From NCBI GenBank assembly GCA_014084085.1, contig NPFB01000039.1, forward strand, positions 464 to 57,033: DNA of 56,570 bases, given 5' to 3'. Source of the stretch: Hondaea fermentalgiana (lineage: Eukaryota > Sar > Bigyra > Thraustochytrida > Thraustochytriidae). Of the stretch, positions 18,584 to 27,789 are shown piece by piece (positions within the stretch are counted from its first letter, which is position 1; the number at the start of each line of letters is the position of its first letter). Position numbers and translations under genes: made by a program. The notes under the pieces are model-generated. The model did not search any database, was not told where the DNA came from, and worked only from the letters and a program-made list of their open reading frames with translations.

Positions 18584-20359
18584 ATGGCCGCAGAAACAAG
18601 TCGACAAGTCGAGATTGCTCTCGTGGGCATTGCTTGTGCCACCGTGGCGTGGGCCTTGGAGGGCGCTGAGCACGCGCACGTGCGCGCCGAAGCAGGCTTT
18701 CTAGTAGCACAAGCGGCGCTCGTGACAGTAGCCATCTCGGAGCATGCCGTCGTGATACCGCGCATTTGGCTCGACGCCTCGCGAACGTCCCCAGATAATG
18801 GTCTCGTCTACGTTCTGTTGGGGCCACTTCTTTGCGCGTCACTGTTACTTGCACACTCGCAAGACACAACCTCCTTTACGGCTGAGGACCAACTGCAGTA
18901 TGCGCGCGCCATCTTCTGGGCAGCTTCTGCTTGTGCCATGCGATTTCAGGCGTTCACCATGGGCTGGGTTCCAAAATCCCCCCTTCTCTCTGCGGCCGCA
19001 GACCTTCTTGCAGCCCTTTCTAGTGGCGTCATGTGGGTGCTCGGTAGTACTCTGGCTGGCTTACGTGTTGACTTGGCGTCTGGCATTGTGTGGTGCACCG
19101 GACTCTCATTGTGTGCTCTCGTGATGCAAAAGTTTCTCATTGACATCTGGACAAGAGCCTTCAAGAAATCTTTCACGGTTGGTGAGGCCTTTTGCGTCAT
19201 TATCGCCATTGCGCTCACCTTTACAGACTTTGTGCTACTCACGCTCGAGCGGACCATGATATCGTCCTTCACACTTCCCTTTGGTGCATTCAACGAGCGT
19301 GCGCCGCTCTGGGTCGCTTTGCAGGGCGGACTTTTGGGCGTCCTTGCCTTGCCCCTGTTCATGAATAGCTTTCTGAAAAAGCACGCCATTCTCGACAACG
19401 AAACCCTCTTTGTGGATCCTCGCGACCCCTCCTTCAACTTTCGGGCCGGGCCAACTAGCCCCGACAACACGCCGCTTCTGAGCTGGAATCGCGACGCCCT
19501 CGCGCCAAAGGATCTCGTCATCTTTGTGGGAATTGTGGGCGTATGGTTAGGCGGCGTCATATCTTTCTGGGTAGGCTTTTTACTTGGCGGCCAGCACCCT
19601 GTTTGGTTCGTGCGCGACTACACCTTTTCTTCGGCCGAGCACGCCAAGGCATTGGTATACTGGATTGCAGTGCTTGGTCTCGGTCTTCCTGTGATTCATC
19701 TTATTGCCTCTCGTGCCGGCTGGCCCTTGATCATCACGCGCAAGCTCTACCATATCTTGGCGCTTGCCATCTTTGCGCCGCCCATGGTTGCTGTCCCCGC
19801 ATTTCTCGCTCTCTCGTTTGGCATTGCCGTGGCTCTCTTGCTCTTTATCGAGGTCGTGCGCATTTGTCGCATTCCTCCTTTTGGAGCCTGGATTCACGCC
19901 TTTCTGAGAAACTATACAGATTCTCGAGACGAGGGTACCACCATTCTCACTCACATTTATCTGCTCCTTGGCTGTGCCATTCCTCTTTGGCTATTTACGG
20001 ACATTGCAGGGCCGTCTACAAGCGAGGCGAGGTTTGCAGGCCTCGCAATTCTTGGTGCTGGCGATGCGGCGGGCGCTATTATCGGCTCGCAGCTGGGCCG
20101 CCGTCATTGGCCCGGCGGTCGAAAGACTTTCGAGGGTACGCTGGCGGCGGTACTTTCCACCCTTGCCGTTCTTCGGGCCTTGCATTGGGCTCATGCAGCC
20201 GACAAGCCTTTCAATTGGCCCGTCGTTTTCGTCGCTACGACTCTTACATGCTTGATTGAGGCTTTCACCAAGCAGATTGACAACCTCACTTTGCCTGTGC
20301 TTTACGCTGCGCTTTTGGCGCTTCCCCAACTTCCCATGCCGCGCCTTCCGTTCTATTGA
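18584..20359 (+). CDS. DOLK: Dolichol kinase
   Basis: This ER membrane enzyme uses CTP to phosphorylate dolichol, giving the lipid carrier for N-glycosylation, O- and C-mannosylation and GPI anchors. The product is 591 residues with many predicted membrane segments, in the range of the animal and yeast (SEC59) proteins. Family blocks in the C-terminal half are RKLYHILALAIFAPP, the CTP-binding region GAGDAAGAIIGSQLGRR followed by GGRKTFEGT (about 491-520), and IEAFTKQIDNLTLP close to the end. The start ATG follows AGAAAG and gives a short cytosolic or luminal tail before the first helix. The two glycosyltransferases just downstream would act in the same secretory system. Confidence 0.93.
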   Translation: MAAETSRQVEIALVGIACATVAWALEGAEHAHVRAEAGFLVAQAALVTVAISEHAVVIPRIWLDASRTSPDNGLVYVLLGPLLCASLLLAHSQDTTSFTAEDQLQYARAIFWAASACAMRFQAFTMGWVPKSPLLSAAADLLAALSSGVMWVLGSTLAGLRVDLASGIVWCTGLSLCALVMQKFLIDIWTRAFKKSFTVGEAFCVIIAIALTFTDFVLLTLERTMISSFTLPFGAFNERAPLWVALQGGLLGVLALPLFMNSFLKKHAILDNETLFVDPRDPSFNFRAGPTSPDNTPLLSWNRDALAPKDLVIFVGIVGVWLGGVISFWVGFLLGGQHPVWFVRDYTFSSAEHAKALVYWIAVLGLGLPVIHLIASRAGWPLIITRKLYHILALAIFAPPMVAVPAFLALSFGIAVALLLFIEVVRICRIPPFGAWIHAFLRNYTDSRDEGTTILTHIYLLLGCAIPLWLFTDIAGPSTSEARFAGLAILGAGDAAGAIIGSQLGRRHWPGGRKTFEGTLAAVLSTLAVLRALHWAHAADKPFNWPVVFVATTLTCLIEAFTKQIDNLTLPVLYAALLALPQLPMPRLPFY

Positions 20360-20835
20360 TCATTATTGTTCCGCTGGCACTCCTCTTCAAGATATGTTTT
20401 TTTAAAAACGAGCACGTCATGCACGATTGAATCTGTACGTTTGGTGAGAAAATGTAATGTGCGCGCAGTGGCAAACGTCATAATCGTCAACATCGTGCTC
20501 ATTACGAACGACAAGCCGATGGGGGTTAAAACAATCAGTTCAAACATTGGGTTTCATTTCCAGAATACTCCCGTTTGTCACTACGCACGAAGCTCAGCTC
20601 GCTATCTGTGCGTTGCCGCAAAATTTGTTTTTGACTTTCATGGGATGACAGCTTCGCACCTCATGATAGACTCTTCATTCACACGCATGCGCACGAGTCT
20701 CGGCGCTTTTGTCGGTAGCCATTGGCAAAGACATTGCCCGCGCGGAACAATGTGAAAAAGGGCGCATCAACTAGGCAACTTTCTCTGGCATTGTCGCAGT
20801 CCTTCTCGGACGTAGAAAACCAGTCAGCTTGCAGC
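20360..20835. other. Convergent 3' region, dolichol kinase / GT61 copy A
   Basis: 476 bases, clearly AT-richer than the genes. A short minus-strand frame (20353-20547) would encode a hydrophobic 64-residue peptide but matches nothing known to me. Otherwise nothing recognisable. Confidence 0.55.
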
Positions 20836-22431
20836 TTATGCTTTATTGACGGGCTGGAGCCGTTCTTTTCGCAGGACGTCCACAAGTTGCTGCGGATCCA
20901 TCGTGATGCCCTCATCAGGAATGTCAAACGGAACCAAGACGCGAAGATGTCGAATGCCCATAAAGGTAGCAAAGCTATCATAATGGTGGAACGGCTCATA
21001 CTCGTCGGGTATAAGTTCTATCACCATGGCACCCGGTCGCATGAACAATAAGTGAGACAACCCGGCGCCATGCACACCGAGGAGAACGTCGGCTTCACGG
21101 ACCACTGCTACTTGCTGTGCAAATGACATGGTCTCGAGCGAAATCGGCACCACGTCCACGTCGGGCAAGTCTCGCTGAAGAGTTTCGACAACCTCCTTGC
21201 CGTTTGCAAGTGTTCTGGACAGTCGCTTGATGCGCGGATGAGCTAGATAAATCTTTCGTAACAGAAAGAGAACGCGTGGCCTTTTCCTCGGAGGGATAAC
21301 TTGTTTGTCGTTCAGCATGTGCTGCAAGCCAATGGATGCCATGATGTGCTGAATAAATTCCTTCAAATACGGCGATGGCGGGCACTCGATCCATCTTTGC
21401 ATCGTAGGATGCGACAGCGAAGATCCATACCCTGGAGCGACTAAATAAGCTTCCTTGAAGCAGGTCTCCGGTGCAAGAGAAGACACATACCTGGGCGTGG
21501 TGCGAAATAGCTTGGGCCACTCGTCGCCAAATGCACTAGCACTATGTCCATCTAAAAACACAATGTTGACCTCTTCAAGTTCGTTCATGTGAATTGTCTG
21601 GTACACATTGTACCAGTCCGTTATGGTGTGATAGAAATTTGCATACTCGTACCGCGTCACAAGCAGTGTTGGCGTCGTGACGGTTTCTCTACAGGCAGAA
21701 GTCTCGGGGGTCGTCGTATTCAGGTGCATCATCACATCTAGAAAATGAAACGGAAATTTATCTTCTGAAGCGAGCGAAAGCGGATCCGAGTCGCATTGTT
21801 CGAGTGAAAATGCCCCTGCTTCGTAAACGCACATTTCTGCACTTTCATTTCGCCACCTAACGGTCTCAATGGGTTCGTTGCCGGGTGTCACGGTGATGCG
21901 CCGATTATCAACATGCAAGTCGCGCAGCCTGCACACGGTCGCGGCCACTGCAAGAGGATTCTGCCAGCATACTAAGCGCGAGTTGCATGCATTAAACAGA
22001 GGAACGAAGCCATTACCAAAAACCCGATTGCATCCCTCCACTTGCACTTCATGCCATGGCAACGCCACCTTGGTCTTGTCGTCGACAAAGCTGCTCTGCG
22101 CCGCGGTGTGCATCAACACGTGCTTAACATCCTTGCCGCTTCCTCGCAGGGTTGCCTGCCCGGGAAATCCTTCGGTCCTTTCTACTGCTGCGGCCAACAC
22201 ACCCACTGCAGCTCCACGCTGCGCTTGGCTCGCCGGTGTTTGCTCGACAACGACGACGACGATAAAGCCCGTCACCAGCAGCGCCGCGGCCACAAGCGCG
22301 GCTACAATGGTCCTCTTTCGCTCGGTCCTGACAAAGTTGGCCGTCGCAAATCCCTCGCCGCTGCTCCTTGACGAGAGCGCCTTCGCCTCGTACTGCTCCG
22401 GCCGCACGTACGCCGCGCCCCGCGTGCGCAT
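20836..22431 (-). CDS. GT61-type glycosyltransferase, tandem copy A
   Basis: This is a type II membrane protein of 531 residues. A basic cytosolic tail precedes one membrane helix at about 42-62, placing the catalytic part in the Golgi or ER lumen. The lumenal domain matches the GT61 (DUF563) family of plant xylosyl- and arabinosyl-transferases and animal EOGT/POMGNT2: YHTITDWYNVYQT, then the signature GVHGAGLSHLLFM (HGAGL at 454-458) and a C-terminal IELIP. The start is the ATG with first base 22431; the frame extends two codons further only to a GTG. It lies upstream-to-downstream in tandem with copy B on the same strand. Donor sugar and acceptor cannot be read from sequence. Confidence 0.88.
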   Translation of the reverse strand: MRTRGAAYVRPEQYEAKALSSRSSGEGFATANFVRTERKRTIVAALVAAALLVTGFIVVVVVEQTPASQAQRGAAVGVLAAAVERTEGFPGQATLRGSGKDVKHVLMHTAAQSSFVDDKTKVALPWHEVQVEGCNRVFGNGFVPLFNACNSRLVCWQNPLAVAATVCRLRDLHVDNRRITVTPGNEPIETVRWRNESAEMCVYEAGAFSLEQCDSDPLSLASEDKFPFHFLDVMMHLNTTTPETSACRETVTTPTLLVTRYEYANFYHTITDWYNVYQTIHMNELEEVNIVFLDGHSASAFGDEWPKLFRTTPRYVSSLAPETCFKEAYLVAPGYGSSLSHPTMQRWIECPPSPYLKEFIQHIMASIGLQHMLNDKQVIPPRKRPRVLFLLRKIYLAHPRIKRLSRTLANGKEVVETLQRDLPDVDVVPISLETMSFAQQVAVVREADVLLGVHGAGLSHLLFMRPGAMVIELIPDEYEPFHHYDSFATFMGIRHLRVLVPFDIPDEGITMDPQQLVDVLRKERLQPVNKA

Positions 22432-23194
22432 CCTCACTGCGCACGCGCGTTTGCTGTCATCGGATGAACGCTCTCAAGCACACGCAAGCAGGCAGGCAAA
22501 ACCCAATAAAAAATGGAATCAATGCACAAATTGACTCCATCGTACGAGTCTTCATTGAAGGAAACTCTCGCTCGGGTTTTCAACGACGATGTTTTATGAG
22601 AAAGGCCAAGGAGTACGTGCAAGCACGCGGGTTTGCGCGGCTTCAATGCACAGCTTGGGAGAAGCATCAGCCGCCACACGCAAATCGGACTTTCATTTAT
22701 GGCAAGGCCAGCTCTGCCCCGTTCACGCGCGCTTTCAACTATTAAGCACTTCAGATCGCGGGATCTTTAGCCCCGCAGCATAGAATTCATGCATTTTAAT
22801 CGACTTCATCATGCGAGTCTTGGAACGTGTGTTGCTGCTGATCACAGCGGAAAGAAGAGAGAGCGCGCCAAGTATCACGGACATATGGTCGTAGCATGCT
22901 GCAGCGTGTGCGTTTTGTCCGACTTTGAACTACGCATTTCTGTCAGTGCTAAGGTCGCATCATAAATGTAAATTGCAGGCTCGATCAAAATTAGAATATA
23001 TTGGATAAGAACTTTCAGGTACTTGATGTCGAGACAGATAACAATGGCAAATTGCAACAGATTCACAAGCGGGGGGGGGGGCAACCGTCATGTTTACACA
23101 GAACACGCATCCTTCGCCACCCAAAACGTGCCCTGAACCTATTCGATTCGCTGTAAGCGACATTGCTTCGCTGCTCATGCTGCTGTAATTAAAA
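22432..23194. other. Intergenic region between the GT61 copies
   Basis: 763 bases, AT-richer than average, with a G10 run near 23069. It contains the copy A promoter and the copy B 3' end. No supported gene is seen. Confidence 0.6.
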
Positions 23195-24874
23195 TTAAAC
23201 GGGGCGAAGCTCTTCCCTTCGCAGTACGTTAACAATTTGCTGCGCATCCACAGTAATGCCATGATTCGGCGTGTCACGAGGAATTGAGACGCGAATGTGC
23301 CGCACTCCAACAAAAGCAGAAAAGCTGTCATAGTGATGGTTTGACTCGTAGCCACTAGGTATGAGTTCGACAACCAATGTACCTGGTCGCATAAACAGCA
23401 AGTGGGTGAGTCCAGCGCCATGCACACTAAGCAGTACATCGGCGTCGCGAACAGTCGCAACCTGCTCTGCAAACGGCATGTTCTCGAATGAAGTCGGCTC
23501 TACATCCACGTCAGGCAGACCTCTTCGAAGAGCTTCCACGAGATCTTTGGCGTTTGCAAGTGTCCGAGGTGTTTGTCGGATGCGTGGGTGCGCCAAATAG
23601 CTCTTTCGCAAAAGGAAGAGCACGCGCGGTCGTTTTCGGGCGCTGCGCGCGTCCCCCAGCATGTGACGCAAGCCCAAAGAGGCTAAAAAATGACGAGTAA
23701 AGTCCTTCAAATACAAAGATGGCGGACACTTGACCCACCTCTGCATCGTAGCATGCGACAACGTGGAGCCGTATCCCGGAGCGACCAGATAAGCCTCCTT
23801 GAAGCAGGTCTCTGGCGTAAGAGTAGACACGTACTTGGGTGTTGTGCGGAATAGCTTGGCCCACGCCTCGTCGAGCGCGCCAGCGCTGTGGCCGTCCAAA
23901 AAGACTATGTTAACCTCTTGAAGTCCGTTGATTTGAATGGTCTGGTACACATTGTACCAGTCCGTCATGGTGTGGTATATGTTTGCATACTCGTATCGTG
24001 TCACAAGGAGAGTAGGCGTTGTCACTGTTTCTGTACACGTGAGCGCCTCGGAACTCGTGCCCATATGTCTCATTACATCGTGGAGGTAATGTGGAAACTT
24101 GGACCTCGGAGCCAGTGAAAGCGGACTAGAGTCGCACTGACCTACTGTAAACGCCCCTGTCTTGTAGATGCACATTTCGTCGCTTTCTTTTCGCCACCTG
24201 ACCGTGTCAATGGGTTCATTCCCGGGTGCCACGACAATGCGCCGGTTGTCGATTTTGAGGTCGCGTAGCCTGCACATGGTCGCGGCTCCCAAGAGAGAGT
24301 TCTCCCAGCATACCAGTCGCGAGCCGCATTCATCAAAGATAGGAGAGAAGCCGTTGCCAAAGGCGCGATTGCATTCTTCATTTTGGACTTCTTGCCACGG
24401 GGCTTCCGCCCTTACCTCATTTCTTTCATCGATGGTATTTTGTATTTCTGACACGAGCAAAGTATTCTCTGCGTGTTCCTGTTCTTGTGCATCCGGCGCA
24501 TACTTTTGCCCCTGCTCATCATCGCTGTGCTGCGACGACAGCTGGTGCTGCGGCTGCTCTACCTCCTTATCCGTCTCGCTGCCTCGCAGGCCTGCACCCG
24601 AGCTTTGCACGTGGCCTTCTTGAATCGATTCTTTTTTTGCAGGCAGCGCACTTATCGCAGCCTCTTCCCCTTGCGCCTGGACCACGGGCCTTCGCCCCGC
24701 GACGACGAAGCCCACCGCCAGCAGCGCCGCGGCCAACAGGGCCGCTACGATCGTCCTTTTCCGCCTGCTGCGGACGAGCTTGGCGGCCACGGAGCTCCCG
24801 CCGCCGCTCCCGCGCGGGCTCGTTTCCGACTCGAGGTAGCTTCGCCGCACGTTGGCGGCGCTCCGCGTGCGCAT
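23195..24874 (-). CDS. GT61-type glycosyltransferase, tandem copy B
   Basis: This 559-residue paralogue of copy A keeps even the N-terminal pattern (MRTR..A..VR, then RKRTIVAAL.AAALL membrane anchor). The catalytic domain has YHTMTDWYNVYQT, SVHGAGLTHLLFM (HGAGL at 485-489) and VELIP. The stem between anchor and catalytic domain is longer than in copy A and rich in Gln, Glu and Asp (about residues 75-150), and is the main place where the copies differ. ATG with first base 24874 is the start. It is divergent from the gene at 25375. The pair indicates a local duplication, with room for different acceptors. Confidence 0.88.
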   Translation of the reverse strand: MRTRSAANVRRSYLESETSPRGSGGGSSVAAKLVRSRRKRTIVAALLAAALLAVGFVVAGRRPVVQAQGEEAAISALPAKKESIQEGHVQSSGAGLRGSETDKEVEQPQHQLSSQHSDDEQGQKYAPDAQEQEHAENTLLVSEIQNTIDERNEVRAEAPWQEVQNEECNRAFGNGFSPIFDECGSRLVCWENSLLGAATMCRLRDLKIDNRRIVVAPGNEPIDTVRWRKESDEMCIYKTGAFTVGQCDSSPLSLAPRSKFPHYLHDVMRHMGTSSEALTCTETVTTPTLLVTRYEYANIYHTMTDWYNVYQTIQINGLQEVNIVFLDGHSAGALDEAWAKLFRTTPKYVSTLTPETCFKEAYLVAPGYGSTLSHATMQRWVKCPPSLYLKDFTRHFLASLGLRHMLGDARSARKRPRVLFLLRKSYLAHPRIRQTPRTLANAKDLVEALRRGLPDVDVEPTSFENMPFAEQVATVRDADVLLSVHGAGLTHLLFMRPGTLVVELIPSGYESNHHYDSFSAFVGVRHIRVSIPRDTPNHGITVDAQQIVNVLRREELRPV

Positions 24875-25374
24875 CCTGCGCCCGCCCGCCCGCCCGCGCG
24901 AGGACCTTCAAGGTCGTTTGATCGATTGATTGATTGATTGATCGATCGATTTGTTGTGATTTGATTTGATCGCGTTCTAGCGAAGCAAACCCGAATCAAC
25001 CTGGTCTTCATCGTTTTCAAGCCGAGCCGAGCCTGTCGCCTTTTAGCGTGGCTTTCAGACGTTCTGCGAAACTGGAGGGACGGGCAAGGTCACGCAGAGA
25101 TCGAAGCGTCCGGAACAGCACGTGCACGTTCATGTAAACCCTGCGCATTTCGTACCAGCAAGACACCATCGCGGGAGCAAAGAAAAGCGAACATCAGCGC
25201 GGGGTGACCAAGTTGAGGTGATCTAACAAGTGTCGTGTCCCAGAGATTTCGATTAACACCGCCACCCGCGACCGATATTGTCTTGGAGAGGAAGCCCTCG
25301 CTCAACCAAACAAGCAAGGGAAACGAATACAAGCAAACGGGAAACGTAATTTTTCAAATCCCCAAAACGTCAAT
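24875..25374. other. Divergent intergenic region, GT61 copy B / helical protein
   Basis: 500 bases holding two promoters. Apart from the GATT/ATCG microsatellite I see no defined element. Confidence 0.6.
24920..24950. repeat. GATT/GATC microsatellite
   Basis: Tandem GATT units flanked by ATCG units, 46 bases before the copy B start codon on the minus strand. Confidence 0.9.
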
Positions 25375-27117
25375 ATGGACGCGCTCACCACGGTGCAGAC
25401 ACTGTGCGAGGCGTCGACGACCCCACACAGGGCCGCAGCAACATGCGCCAAAGCCATGCTGGGAGTAATCAACAATCAAGACGAAATTCGCGCCGATGAA
25501 ACACTCCGCGCGTCCGCTCAAGATGCTTGCATTGCGCTGGTGCATTCTTGTCGAGGGGCTTCGCGCTGGGGAGCACTTCGTGCGCTGAGCGTACTGGGTC
25601 TATGCTCTGCAGGGCAAACCTCAAATCTAAGCGTCGCGCTCGTTCGAAATGATGAGGCCCTCGATCCTCGAGCACTTCGCGTGCTCGTTGCGGTCCTCCC
25701 CGCGGAATCCGGAGCCGAGCACGCCTTTCTGGACTTTTGTCTATCGACGAGCAAGGCACACCTCACGGAAGCCGTGCGGCAGTTGCTAGAGCTTCGTAAT
25801 GACCAAGACGCAGGTGGCGCGGCCAATCTCGCGATGCGGCTGTTCAAATCCGGTTTTCTTGATCTTCTCGCTTCAGACCAAACGGATGACGCACAGGAGA
25901 ATGTCGCACGAGCAGAAACAGTCTCACTCTTACTTTCTGCGCTTGGATTCTGGTGGAAGCCCAGCAAGACTAGCTTCGCAACGGATCAAGTTCCTCGATC
26001 TTTTGATGCAGACTTTCTCGTCGACACTGTCCTGGCGCTCCCAGTCAAAGCTTCCTCGGCGGCACTTTGTTGCGGTGTCCTCGCTCTGCACATCGGCTTT
26101 GGCGCACAAGACAGATCCCACAAGGACTTCGCCTTCATGGAAGACCAGACTTCATTCTCCCAGATCGTGCGTAAAATCTTCGAAAGACTGCGCAAGATCT
26201 CTGTCGCAGAGTCAGAATCAAGCGAGGCGAGCCAGGAAAGTCTCGAACTCTGGCTGTGGCCCCTCCTTTGCTTGTTGCGAACATTGGCGTCTCTCGACGC
26301 GCCTGCGGCCGCAGCCATTGCGGTTGGCTTGCCCTTCTCCTCTCGCTTGCCCCTTCATGTGCAGCACTGGGCTTGCGCGGCCCTTTCACTCACCACCCGG
26401 CCTCGTGGTCAAGTGCAAGAATGGGCGCTCAAAATTTCTCGCAATGAGACATGGTTCAGCGGGACAGAGCGTGATGCAAGAACCCTGGCCAGTGCCGCAC
26501 TGAGCGCGCGCCATTTTTGCATTGCCACAGGGCTCGAAATTGCTTTCCCTCACACTGTCTTGGCTCCGGAGACTTGGCTGGCAGCCTTTGCGCAAAACGA
26601 GGAGCTTCAAGCGCATACTTCCGTCGAAATGCTTGGTCTGCTCGCTATTCTCAACTTCAAGGGGGGGTTGCGCGCGAAGTTGGTCTTTCCGTTGGCCATG
26701 CTCACAAAGGAGGTTCCGTGGCAACTTCGTGCAGCTCATCTTATCTTGATCGCATCTCTTGGAACTCAGGCACAGCTCCCGAGTTGGGACCCCATCATCT
26801 CGGCGCTTTTCGACAGTCCTCATGTCCAAGTTCGCGAGGCAGCCTGCGCATGTGCTTGCCAATGCCGGCCCAAAGACGAGGCCATGCGCTTCGGCGTCCT
26901 CACAAACTCTGCATCCCCTTGGGCTCGGGTCGTTTGTTTGACAAGTCCTCAAGACGGATGGACACATTTTGTCAAGCGTGCTCTGGACCCACCTCTTGAG
27001 CTCGAGTCTGTCTCCGCCTCATTCACCAAACAAGCACGTCCACAATTCGTCATCGTTCCAGGAGTTCTTTCCGAATCTTTCGACCTGCTTTTGCAATGGT
27101 ATCCGCAGCACGAGTGA
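25375..27117 (+). CDS. Hypothetical alpha-helical (HEAT/ARM-like) protein
   Basis: I do not recognise the family. The frame encodes 580 residues from ATG 25375 without internal low complexity, unlike random frames here, and with steady hydrophobic heptad-like spacing. Leu, Ala and Cys are frequent; Gly and Pro are sparse within predicted helices. Repeating patterns such as ALRALSVLGL, LWLWPLLCLLRTLASL and LLAILNFKGGLRAKL suggest an alpha-solenoid scaffold of HEAT or ARM type. There is no signal peptide or membrane helix. It could be a subunit of a large complex (Integrator- or adaptor-like scaffolds have this look), but no motif decides it. It is divergent from GT61 copy B. Confidence 0.7.
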   Translation: MDALTTVQTLCEASTTPHRAAATCAKAMLGVINNQDEIRADETLRASAQDACIALVHSCRGASRWGALRALSVLGLCSAGQTSNLSVALVRNDEALDPRALRVLVAVLPAESGAEHAFLDFCLSTSKAHLTEAVRQLLELRNDQDAGGAANLAMRLFKSGFLDLLASDQTDDAQENVARAETVSLLLSALGFWWKPSKTSFATDQVPRSFDADFLVDTVLALPVKASSAALCCGVLALHIGFGAQDRSHKDFAFMEDQTSFSQIVRKIFERLRKISVAESESSEASQESLELWLWPLLCLLRTLASLDAPAAAAIAVGLPFSSRLPLHVQHWACAALSLTTRPRGQVQEWALKISRNETWFSGTERDARTLASAALSARHFCIATGLEIAFPHTVLAPETWLAAFAQNEELQAHTSVEMLGLLAILNFKGGLRAKLVFPLAMLTKEVPWQLRAAHLILIASLGTQAQLPSWDPIISALFDSPHVQVREAACACACQCRPKDEAMRFGVLTNSASPWARVVCLTSPQDGWTHFVKRALDPPLELESVSASFTKQARPQFVIVPGVLSESFDLLLQWYPQHE

Positions 27118-27789
27118 ACGACAATGAAAAGACGATTCTTCGTTTGTTTATTTTCTTGCGGATCTTCGCAGATCTTTGTCACCAGTCTGCTGGACGTGAC
27201 AATCTCATGTGTGAGCCAAGCACCAGCCAACTTGAACCTGAGAAATTCGCAAAAACCGTTTTTCCAGTGTATTACAGAAAGGGAGGGAGGGGTGGCGAGG
27301 GTGGGCCAAATAAAAAAGGAGGAAGGAATAAGGTCGCGGAAGACGGACAGACTGCCCACTTCGCATGACCACGATTACCTAGCGTGCCTCTCTCGAGAAG
27401 CGATTTCCGCCTCGGGAAGTCCGAAGGGACAAAGGCCAACCCAGCGCATGCCTGTACTGCACGGGGAGGGGAGAAGCCGGCGAGGTGACTCATCGTCGCT
27501 AGTTCGGACCCACGGCACGCTGAGATGACCGCGGCGAGCACGTAGGGTCGCTAGGTCGGTGAATAGTCATCACAGTCTGTACTTGTCCGACATGCATGCA
27601 ACCAGCCTTGGGCGAGATTTTGGCCCAAGGGGCCGAGCAGCGCGGACGGAGGGATGAATGCATGCATTGACTTATCGGAGAATCCAGTACATCAAGGATT
27701 CAAGCAGAACGTCAAGTCGTAGACACCAAACTCGTCCCAGGTGGCTTGTCTCAAGATTGCTCCACGCCACTCCAACTCCAACTCCAACA
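27118..27789. other. Intergenic region and promoter of the VWA gene
   Basis: 672 bases. Near 27606-27630 an 8-bp perfect inverted repeat (CCTTGGGC/GCCCAAGG) encloses a 9-base loop. The 9-mer ATGCATGCA occurs at 27592 and 27658. The VWA frame is open through part of this region from 27658, but the signal-peptide ATG is at 27790. Confidence 0.55.

Noticed and set aside
20353..20547. 64-residue hydrophobic frame between dolichol kinase and GT61 copy A
   Set aside because: Overlaps the dolichol kinase 3' end on the other strand and lies where the convergent untranslated regions are expected.
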